The position numbers and the translations under genes were made by a program. A stretch of 21,760 nt of DNA, taken from assembly GCA_002505185.1 (NCBI GenBank), contig DAUP01000133.1, positions 1 through 21,760 of the forward strand. The letters are read 5' to 3'. The notes below the pieces were generated by a model. It was given only the letters and a program-made list of their open reading frames with translations, was not told where the DNA came from and did not search any database. The DNA is from Ferroplasmaceae archaeon UBA567. Its GTDB lineage: Archaea > Thermoplasmatota > Thermoplasmata > Thermoplasmatales > Thermoplasmataceae. Positions 15,622-21,760 of this stretch are shown here, piece by piece (within the stretch, counting starts at the first letter, position 1; every line of letters begins with the position of its first letter).

Positions 15622-16077
15622 TTGGATAGGACTGAAAAAATTTTATGGGCCACTTCTGGAGTTGCATTTATACAAATAATGATAGGTTTTTATCTTTCAC
15701 AGATAGAAAAGCCCATGGATTCTGTAGCCCTATTGATTCATATATCGCTGGGGATACTGCTTTTTATCTTGGCTATAGCATCATATACATACACTAAAGA
15801 AATAAAAAGGCTGAAAACCCTAGCCGCTGTAAATACATCACTAATTGCCATAACAGGACTTATTGGGATGGGCTTTATATCATTACGAGCCAGTACACTA
15901 TATACAACCTACGCCTGTAAATCTATTAATCCAATAATTCATATTACCGGACGAGCCAGTACACTATATACAACCTACGCCCCATATCTTCATTTGGCAC
16001 TTGCTATAGGCATAATTAGCAATTACGCGGTTATGCTGGGTATAAAAAGAACATTAGATTTAAAAGATAAATTATAA
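15622..16077 (+). CDS. Four-helix integral membrane protein with in-frame insertion
   Basis: This 151-residue membrane protein has four hydrophobic helices: about 8-25, 33-56, 70-88 and 120-140. Histidines lie in helix 2 (LLIHISLG) and at the start of helix 4 (YLHLAL). Small four-helix proteins with paired histidines include the compact archaeal haem A synthase type, but the family's glutamate motif is not evident, so this is only a suggestion. The start is TTG, the only start codon available after an upstream stop. Between helices 3 and 4 the segment RASTLYTTYA occurs twice, separated by CKSINPIIHITG, because of a 66-bp in-frame insertion at DNA level. Without it the protein would be 129 residues. 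The insertion lies in a loop, so the protein may still fold. Confidence 0.65.
   Translation: MDRTEKILWATSGVAFIQIMIGFYLSQIEKPMDSVALLIHISLGILLFILAIASYTYTKEIKRLKTLAAVNTSLIAITGLIGMGFISLRASTLYTTYACKSINPIIHITGRASTLYTTYAPYLHLALAIGIISNYAVMLGIKRTLDLKDKL
15885..15981 (+). repeat. 31-bp perfect direct repeat around a unique 35-bp segment
   Basis: Copy one is 15885-15915 and copy two is 15951-15981. Both begin ACGAGCCAGT, end CAACCTACGCC and are identical over exactly 31 bp; the bases on either side differ. The 35 bp between (15916-15950, beginning TGTAAATC and ending TTACCGG) has no match elsewhere in the window that I noticed. The repeat is not palindromic. The 66-bp period keeps the reading frame of the membrane protein. 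Confidence 0.95.
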
Positions 16078-16218
16078 GAGAATTCAATTGGCTTACAAAT
16101 CCAATTACTCCCTCCAAGGTATTGAGATCACCAATACTTATTTATGGAAAAATTGTGCATGGTTCATTGTGGAAAGTCTGGATAGTTCATTCAACCCACA
16201 GCCATAGTTAACTAAAAG

Positions 16219-16236
16219 AATTTTTTATAAAAAATT
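16219..16236. terminator. AT palindrome, possible bidirectional terminator
   Basis: AATTTTTTATAAAAAATT is a perfect 18-bp palindrome with T runs on both strands. It lies between the convergent 15622 gene and the ECF operon end (16312). It could stop transcription from both sides. Confidence 0.35.
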
Positions 16237-16311
16237 ATTACTCTAAAATTTGAAAAAATTAAGAAAATTATAATATGTTATGGAATCCCAGTGAACAAAC
16301 TGCCTAAATTG

Positions 16312-17268
16312 TCATGAATATGGTATGGCCCTTCCCAGTCCCATAATCACAGCTACTATGGTTATAAGCATAACAAGTGTCATAACAGCAAGCGCACTTT
16401 TGTCTACCGAACCAATGGTAATTGGGTACATGTTAGTTCTTTTGGGATATGCGCGGAAAGCCCTGGTATCGGCTGAAATAGCAGTATCCTTAGCTCCCCT
16501 GACCAGGAATACAATAACTGGGACTATGGCATAAATTGCACCTTTCAGCATATAAAATGGCCTAAATATTTTGGGAGCAGTTGAACCCAAACCTCTCATA
16601 AACTGAATTTTTACGGATGTATCAATGTATTCAAATATTCTGGGGATAGTTCTCATAGCTACAACAAGGGAAAATGTGATAGAAATAGGAATTCCAACTT
16701 TGTTGAGAGCTCTTAGTACCTGTGAAGGAGTGCTAGTCATGACTAGAACAAGGCTTATAAGGGAAACTGCAGTAAACCTCATTGAAATTTGGAATCCATA
16801 TATTAGACCCTGCATAGTTAGTTCCGGCTGGTATCCCATTACCGTAAAATATGACGGCCATGCCCATATTCCTGTAAGTGCAGTGACATGGAATGCCTGC
16901 TGTAGAATTGTATATGGTGTGTATGGTGCAAAGGCCCATGTCGTTCCGATGATCGTAATCATTGTGAGGAAAAATCCAGTAATGAATTTTCTTTTTCCGT
17001 CCTTCAAGGTGAAATATGTTAGAAGAATAACAGCTGTCATTATTGCTCCAATCCACCATATTGTCACTGCCGCCACAATCGTAACTACAAGACCCAACAT
17101 TATTTTTATGGATGGATTCATGCGATAATAAAATGTATGAAAACTTTCAAATCTAGTAATTCTCATAAACCCAGTAAGGCCTATTACCCTCAATACAATT
17201 AATATGGGAAATGCCGCCCCAAAGAAGAAAAGGAGCCAGCTAATCACGTTAACAATTAACCAATTCAT
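16312..17268 (-). CDS. ECF transporter T component (EcfT/CbiQ family)
   Basis: This is the transmembrane coupling subunit of an energy-coupling-factor vitamin transporter. The 318 residues hold about six hydrophobic helices: near 5-28, 57-72, 74-87, 97-113, 155-177 and 290-311. Between them lie the two cytoplasmic coupling helices that dock into the ATPase, with motifs QFMRGLG (222-228) and ADTRAFRAYPKR (266-277). These are variants of the usual Ala-Arg-Gly signatures. RFESFHTFYYRMNPSIK near residue 40-55 is the conserved 'hpl..P..K' entry. It is the last gene of the operon and overlaps the ATPase gene by ATGA. It is longer than most family members (about 250). The substrate is set by the S component. 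Confidence 0.88.
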   Translation of the reverse strand: MNWLIVNVISWLLFFFGAAFPILIVLRVIGLTGFMRITRFESFHTFYYRMNPSIKIMLGLVVTIVAAVTIWWIGAIMTAVILLTYFTLKDGKRKFITGFFLTMITIIGTTWAFAPYTPYTILQQAFHVTALTGIWAWPSYFTVMGYQPELTMQGLIYGFQISMRFTAVSLISLVLVMTSTPSQVLRALNKVGIPISITFSLVVAMRTIPRIFEYIDTSVKIQFMRGLGSTAPKIFRPFYMLKGAIYAIVPVIVFLVRGAKDTAISADTRAFRAYPKRTNMYPITIGSVDKSALAVMTLVMLITIVAVIMGLGRAIPYS

Positions 17269-18851
17269 TTTAATCCCTCCCTTAGCAGAAAATCAGATGG
17301 AGGTATAACAGAAAATTTTCCCGATTCACGAAAGACCTTCTCCGGTACACCTTCAAGCACTTTTTCTCCATGGTCGAAAACAACAACACGATCGGCATAT
17401 TTGTATACAAAACGTGAATCATGAGTTACAATAAGTATAGAATATCCAAGGTCTTTAAGCCTCTTAAGTTCTTTGCCAAGAATTTCCTTGTGGAAATAAT
17501 CCTGTCCAGATGTTGGTTCATCAAGCATCAGAACTTTAACACCTGATGCAATAGCCGATGCCATTGCCACCCTTCTTCTCTGTCCCAGGCTCAGCCCCAG
17601 TGGGTCACGATATCTATAATCTAATAGGGAAAACAATTCCATTATCTCATCAACCCGTTTTTTATATTCACTGATTTTTCTCTTCTTGATTGAATAAGCG
17701 ACTTCAGTCTCCACTGATTTATTTATAAGCGTCAGGTCAAAGTTCTGTGGAACGAAAGCTATCTCGCGCCCCCGGTCCATTATGTGTTCTTTGCTTATGT
17801 CCTTTCCAGCAAGCACCACATTAATTTCCGATTTTAAATCAATCTCAAGAAATCCCATAATTCCCTTAAGAAACGTGGATTTGCCGGCTCCATTCCTTCC
17901 CATAAGCGCTAATATATGTGATTCTTGAAGATCTATACTTGCTTTTACCAGTTCTGTGCCATTAGGGGCTGTTACACGCACAGAGGTTTTCATTAGTGTG
18001 TTAGATTCAGGCGATCTAGATGGTGCAGTGGGAATTGCTTTGATCTCCAGTAATTTTTCACGGATTGATTCAAGATCTTCTAAATCTATCCCGTATTTTC
18101 TTGCGTAGATAAAGTGAATTGGAACCTCAATCCCAACTTCCTGCATCTCATCAATATGGTGGATTAAGTCATGGCTACTTATGTCAAGGAAAATCTTTCC
18201 ATCGTTAACCACTATAATACGATTAACAAAAGGTAGCACTCTTTCAACTTTATGTTCTACAACAATTAGTGTCTTTTCTTCCTTGAGTTGTTCCAGAATG
18301 TCAAAAACCCTGGCAGTTCCCTCTGGATCGATGTTAGAAGTTGGTTCATCGAGTATAAGCAATTTTGGCCTCATTGAGAGGACACCTGCTATTGCCACTC
18401 TCTGCATCTCCCCACCTGACAATGTGTAAGTTTCTCTATCTTTTATTTCAGATATGCCGGTAGTTTTCATGGATTCGTCTACTCTGGAAACTATCTCCTC
18501 AGGAGCTAGGCAAAGGTTTTCAGGCCCAAAAGCAACTTCTTCTTCCACCCCGTAGTTCATTACCTGTGTTTCAGGATTCTGAAGAACTATACCGACCTCA
18601 GATGAAAGCTTTGCAAGTGATGTTTCTGCTACATCATTACCATAAACCTTAACGCTTCCTTCTAATTCACCATGAGTTATATGAGGTATTATTCCCGTGA
18701 TACAATTTACAAGTGTTGATTTGCCCCCTCCAGATCGCCCAGTTATAAGTACTGTTTCGCCATCTTCTATAGTAAGATTCTCCACTTCAATAGAGGGCTC
18801 TTCGTTTCCTAAATAAGAAAATTTTAGGTTATGTATTTCGACCGCTTTCAT
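17265..18851 (-). CDS. ECF transporter fused double ATPase
   Basis: A single 528-residue chain carries both ATPase domains of an ECF transporter, as in YkoD-type systems. Domain 1 has Walker A GRSGGGKST (38-46), Q91, signature LSGGE (144-148), Walker B LLILDEP (164-170) and switch H200. A linker (about 250-290) leads to domain 2 with Walker A GRNGAGKST (318-326), Q369, signature LSLGQ (420-424), Walker B VLMLDEP (440-446) and H477. Both halves have a full catalytic set. The gene lies between the S and T components, overlapping each by 4 bp, so the three are translated together as one transporter. Confidence 0.93.
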   Translation of the reverse strand: MKAVEIHNLKFSYLGNEEPSIEVENLTIEDGETVLITGRSGGGKSTLVNCITGIIPHITHGELEGSVKVYGNDVAETSLAKLSSEVGIVLQNPETQVMNYGVEEEVAFGPENLCLAPEEIVSRVDESMKTTGISEIKDRETYTLSGGEMQRVAIAGVLSMRPKLLILDEPTSNIDPEGTARVFDILEQLKEEKTLIVVEHKVERVLPFVNRIIVVNDGKIFLDISSHDLIHHIDEMQEVGIEVPIHFIYARKYGIDLEDLESIREKLLEIKAIPTAPSRSPESNTLMKTSVRVTAPNGTELVKASIDLQESHILALMGRNGAGKSTFLKGIMGFLEIDLKSEINVVLAGKDISKEHIMDRGREIAFVPQNFDLTLINKSVETEVAYSIKKRKISEYKKRVDEIMELFSLLDYRYRDPLGLSLGQRRRVAMASAIASGVKVLMLDEPTSGQDYFHKEILGKELKRLKDLGYSILIVTHDSRFVYKYADRVVVFDHGEKVLEGVPEKVFRESGKFSVIPPSDFLLREGLK

Positions 18852-19624
18852 TGACCCACCGCTTTAACTATCCTTAGTGTGATAACCCCCCCAATAGCTC
18901 CTAATATTATTGCAGATGGGATAAATGCCAGGATACCAAAAATTATTTTCTGCCAATCAACCACGCCGCCATATAGAAATGGAGCTATAAATCCACTGTA
19001 GAAAAGAGGTTCTGGAACTGCCCAGAAAACTCCAATTGCCAGGCCCTCTATAGCCGCGAGGTAAACTCCAGGAATTTTTGATAGATAGTGTGATGAGGAG
19101 GAATTTTTACTTGCATCAGTTTTACTTTTGTCTACCGCAGATTTTCTTGGTGGTGATCTTATTCCAAAGAGGTTCTTTCCTGCAATAGCTATGACTATAT
19201 CCATCATTAGACCATAAGTTAGCATCTCGTACATGAAGTACATCGGTTCTCCACTGAAACCATAGCTAATCAGGTCACTCAAAAGGTTGAATATAAACAT
19301 CGAAACCATTCCAACCCCGACTTTTCTTACAAGCCCTGCCACTATTAGTAGTGCTATGAGCCTACCCATATATCCTACTCCGAAGAAGGGATTTGAGGGA
19401 ATAAATTTCCCTAGGAAAGCACCAATATAGAATTCCCAGACAACGGCGAAGGCAGCACCAATACCTATATAAATAAGATCAACAGTTGTAAACTTAGCTA
19501 ATCCGCCGCTCTTTTTTCCCCAAAGGAAAACAAAAATCAATCCAGCACCAAAAAATAACACAACCAGTTCCCACGGGATTTCTCCCGGGGCATTCAATAC
19601 TCCAGATATTCCATTGAAACCCAT
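18848..19624 (-). CDS. ECF transporter substrate-binding (S) component, YkoE-like
   Basis: This 258-residue membrane protein is first in the S-ATPase-T operon. It has about six helices (near 15-34, 45-68, 85-100, 104-118, 128-148 and two after 185). A polar Ser/Lys-rich linker, residues 155-182, separates the fourth and fifth major helix groups. Features such as the aromatic-rich VVWEFYIGAFLG and PFFGVGYMGRLIALLIVAGLVRK, and the gene order S, double ATPase, T, match the YkoEDC-type transporters for thiamine or its HMP precursor. The protein is longer than YkoE (about 200) and similarity is only by eye, so the substrate stays open (thiamine, HMP or another vitamin). No TPP riboswitch is visible upstream. 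Confidence 0.65.
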   Translation of the reverse strand: MGFNGISGVLNAPGEIPWELVVLFFGAGLIFVFLWGKKSGGLAKFTTVDLIYIGIGAAFAVVWEFYIGAFLGKFIPSNPFFGVGYMGRLIALLIVAGLVRKVGVGMVSMFIFNLLSDLISYGFSGEPMYFMYEMLTYGLMMDIVIAIAGKNLFGIRSPPRKSAVDKSKTDASKNSSSSHYLSKIPGVYLAAIEGLAIGVFWAVPEPLFYSGFIAPFLYGGVVDWQKIIFGILAFIPSAIILGAIGGVITLRIVKAVGQ

Positions 19625-19758
19625 TTTTTCTCAATTGATTATAAATTTAACTATATATATATTTTTGGCAAATATATTATATAGATATATATATGTATAA
19701 TTAGGACTATGTTCTATATAGACAAAACATTAAATAAATATGTTACTGTTCTCAATAT
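19625..19758. promoter_or_regulatory. Divergent promoter region, ECF operon / HAD operon
   Basis: This 134-bp, very AT-rich spacer has alternating TATATA runs. On the plus strand, TTAAATAA (19730-19737) lies about 26 nt before the ATG at 19759. On the minus strand, TTTATAATC (around 19637-19645) lies about 17-20 nt before the ATG at 19624. GTTCTATATAGAC near 19711-19723 contains the palindrome CTATATAG and could be an operator. No TPP, cobalamin or FMN riboswitch core was found. Confidence 0.5.
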
Positions 19759-20523
19759 ATGAATTTTGAAGACGAAACTTCAAGTAGCGAGTTAGTCCCG
19801 AATATAACGGATCTACATGCCCTGTTTATTGACATGGATGATACTCTTGTAAGCTACAGGGAACCAGTCCGTGCAAGCCTTAATGCTGTCAGGGAGACAA
19901 TTTCAGAGCTCAATGAAACAGATGTGGAGCAATTGGTGAAAGATTTCATGGAATTACTTTCCGAAAGCATGCCACATTTAATCAACAAAGAGATTTCATA
20001 CAGAGATGATGTTAGAGTAAGAATGAAAAAAATCCTAGACCGGCATGGCCATAACACAACTGAAGATGAGATAGTACAGTTAGATAAATTATACTGGAAA
20101 ACCTTTTGGAAAAATAGAAAGCTTTTGCCTGAGGCGATTGATCTCCTCAAATTATGCAACAACCTCCATATACCGGTAGCTATTATTTCAAATGGAAATC
20201 CAGAAATGCAGCGCAAAACAATGTCCCGTTTAAAACTTCATAATTACGTGAACATTGTTCTTACTCCAGGGAATGTTGATGAAATGAAGCCAAACAATAC
20301 CCTCTTTGATAGGGCGATGAAGATCCTGGGGGTGAATCCAGAAAAGATTATCATGGTGGGAAATTCTTTTTCACGTGATGTAATCGGAGCCGTAAATGCT
20401 GGGATTATTCCCGTTTGGCTCAACAGTTTAGGTAAAGAAAAACCAGAAGATGTAAATGTTGTTGAAATCACATCTTTTACAGAACTTCTGGAAAGGCTCC
20501 AGTTAGGAGGCGATATACAGTGA
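19759..20523 (+). CDS. HAD-superfamily hydrolase
   Basis: This 254-residue protein is a Mg-dependent phosphatase of the haloacid dehalogenase superfamily. Motif I is FIDMDDTL (nucleophile D25, acid/base D27), motif II is ISNGN with S144, K177 in DEMKPNN is motif III, and motif IV is VGNSFSRDVIGA with D207 (the usual GD is GN here, N202). The cap domain is the helical insert between about 35 and 125, the C1 type typical of phosphoglycolate phosphatase-like enzymes. The substrate is unknown. It overlaps the following phosphodiesterase gene by GTGA, so the two are probably translated together. It is divergent from the ECF vitamin transporter. Confidence 0.85.
   Translation: MNFEDETSSSELVPNITDLHALFIDMDDTLVSYREPVRASLNAVRETISELNETDVEQLVKDFMELLSESMPHLINKEISYRDDVRVRMKKILDRHGHNTTEDEIVQLDKLYWKTFWKNRKLLPEAIDLLKLCNNLHIPVAIISNGNPEMQRKTMSRLKLHNYVNIVLTPGNVDEMKPNNTLFDRAMKILGVNPEKIIMVGNSFSRDVIGAVNAGIIPVWLNSLGKEKPEDVNVVEITSFTELLERLQLGGDIQ
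20505..20510 (+). promoter_or_regulatory. Shine-Dalgarno site deciding a GTG start
   Basis: AGGAGG ends 9 nt before the GTG at 20520 but 24 nt before the in-frame ATG at 20535. It therefore favours the GTG that overlaps the HAD stop codon. Confidence 0.6.
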
Positions 20524-21760
20524 AAAATATTCTAATGGAAGACTTTAACGGAGTGATTGATGGATATAGATGGAACAGTTACAAGGATCTGCTGAAACCA
20601 GCTTTTGGAAATGGGTGTATTGCTGACATACCAGGGCAGATACTGGCAAATTTTGGTATTAGTACAGGGCAAGAGACAAAAAATCATAGGAGTTTGATGG
20701 AAGGAAAACATGATCATTTTATATTTTTGCTACTTGATGGGTTTGGTTTTTCCACAATTAAGTACTCATTGAAGAAACACAGCATGAAGCATCTTAATAA
20801 CTTTGCCGATAATTCAGGAGTGAAATTGATAACCAGTGTTTTTCCATCGACCACATCAACTGCCACCGTTTCATATCATACAAACATGCACCCGGTTGAG
20901 CACCGGATAGTGGGATATACCTCATATATTCCAGAAGCAGGCACCGTGTGCAACATGATCTCATTGACGCCGCTTGGGCAAAAGGAACATTGCCTTCTGG
21001 ATAATGGTTATGAGATGCCGTGGATCGAACATCACGGAACCATCTACAATAAACTCCAGGAAAATGACGTTGATTCTGTTTTTTATTTACCATATGCAAT
21101 TAGAAATAGTGGTCTCACAAGAATTACCGGAAATGGCGCAAAAATTTCACCATATTATTCGGTTTCTCAAATGCTTACATCTCTCAGGCAGGATCTGTCA
21201 TCAGCGAAGGGGAGAACATTTCATTTTTGCTACATTCCCACTATAGATACTATATCGCACAAGATCGGACCCTATACACAGGACACTGCCCTGGAAATAG
21301 AATCTATTTTCATGCTGCTTGAAGAACAGCTGATAAAAGCATCGGATCTCCCTGAAGATACATTCATCTCAATATCTGCAGATCATGGACATACAGTTCC
21401 TGAGGAAGGCCAGAAAATAGACCTTTCAGTTGATCGAAAATTAAAGTCCTTCCTGAATACACCTGTCGTAGGAGATCCAAGAGCATCCGTTCTAAGGGTA
21501 AAAGATGGGATGATAGAAACTACAATGGATTATCTAACCGAAAAATATGAAAAATATTTTATTCCAGTTCTGAGTAAACAAATGCTGGCAGAAGGATTTT
21601 TTGGAACTCCAAAAAGTGTGAATGGAGACACAAGCTTTCTGGGAGACATTATATTAATTTCAAGAAATTCTACCAGTATTTTTGATTCTTCATTAAAACT
21701 TATTGACCCAGGAAATCAGGCCAATACTTTGATAGGCATGCATGGAGGGTTGAGCTGTGA
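20520..21760 (+). CDS. Alkaline-phosphatase-superfamily phosphodiesterase (partial, runs off the end)
   Basis: The frame is open from GTG 20520 to the window edge, so at least 413 residues are present and the C-terminus is missing. It belongs to the type I phosphodiesterase/nucleotide pyrophosphatase branch of the alkaline phosphatase superfamily. D73 in FLLLDGFGFS is the first metal ligand. FPSTTST (108-114) holds the threonine nucleophile, probably T112. YIPTIDTISHKIG gives the Asp/His pair, SADHGHT the next Asp-His ligands, and MHGG near the end the last histidine. No signal peptide or transmembrane helix is seen, so it looks cytoplasmic. It is coupled to the HAD gene by a GTGA overlap. 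The natural substrate (phosphodiester, pyrophosphate or phosphonate) cannot be read. Confidence 0.85.
   Translation, partial: MKNILMEDFNGVIDGYRWNSYKDLLKPAFGNGCIADIPGQILANFGISTGQETKNHRSLMEGKHDHFIFLLLDGFGFSTIKYSLKKHSMKHLNNFADNSGVKLITSVFPSTTSTATVSYHTNMHPVEHRIVGYTSYIPEAGTVCNMISLTPLGQKEHCLLDNGYEMPWIEHHGTIYNKLQENDVDSVFYLPYAIRNSGLTRITGNGAKISPYYSVSQMLTSLRQDLSSAKGRTFHFCYIPTIDTISHKIGPYTQDTALEIESIFMLLEEQLIKASDLPEDTFISISADHGHTVPEEGQKIDLSVDRKLKSFLNTPVVGDPRASVLRVKDGMIETTMDYLTEKYEKYFIPVLSKQMLAEGFFGTPKSVNGDTSFLGDIILISRNSTSIFDSSLKLIDPGNQANTLIGMHGGLSC

Noticed and set aside
19625..19758. TPP (THI-box) or other riboswitch upstream of the ECF transporter
   Set aside because: The spacer is almost pure AT with TATATA runs and lacks the conserved THI-box core. 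The genes also appear to be leaderless or nearly so.

Overview
The window looks like part of the chromosome of an acidophilic euryarchaeon of the Thermoplasmata, probably Ferroplasma-like. The reasons are AT-rich DNA, heavy use of AGA/AGG and ATA codons, LysW-type lysine biosynthesis genes, many first genes placed about 20-27 nt downstream of an archaeal TATA box with no leader, and GTG/TTG starts. This placement is an inference from gene content; no rRNA or tRNA is present to confirm it.

Layout. (1) 1-284: the C-terminal tail of an IscB-like transposon nuclease that runs directly, by an ATGA overlap, into lysX-lysK (281-2193), which encode LysW-dependent lysine biosynthesis. (2) 2161-2946: an unrecognised helical protein, convergent with lysK. 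(3) 2986-9956: a divergent fatty-acid beta-oxidation locus. A fused 3-hydroxyacyl-CoA dehydrogenase/enoyl-CoA hydratase lies on the minus strand. An acyl-CoA synthetase, thiolase, acyl-CoA dehydrogenase and degenerate acyl-CoA dehydrogenase form an operon on the plus strand. Together they supply activation, oxidation, hydration, second oxidation and thiolysis. (4) 9995-13584: the three-part AMMECR1, MEMO1 and radical SAM ('AmmeMemoRadiSam') set, followed by a nitrilase-superfamily amidohydrolase and a small protein. (5) 13585-16311: a gene-poor stretch with three small membrane-anchored or membrane proteins, a decayed reading-frame fragment, an orphan IS200/IS605-like hairpin, a 19-bp palindrome, and a perfect 31-bp repeat flanking a unique 35-bp insert. 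(6) 16312-19624: a minus-strand ECF vitamin transporter operon (S component, fused double ATPase, T component). (7) 19759-21760: a divergent HAD phosphatase and an alkaline-phosphatase-superfamily phosphodiesterase that runs off the end of the window.

Most noteworthy points. The 31-35-31 bp repeat-insert-repeat inside an open reading frame has the geometry expected of an off-target CRISPR spacer integration. The two adjacent acyl-CoA dehydrogenases look like an active/inactive pair that could form a heteromeric enzyme. The IscB tail is translationally joined to lysX, and no lysW is visible next to it.
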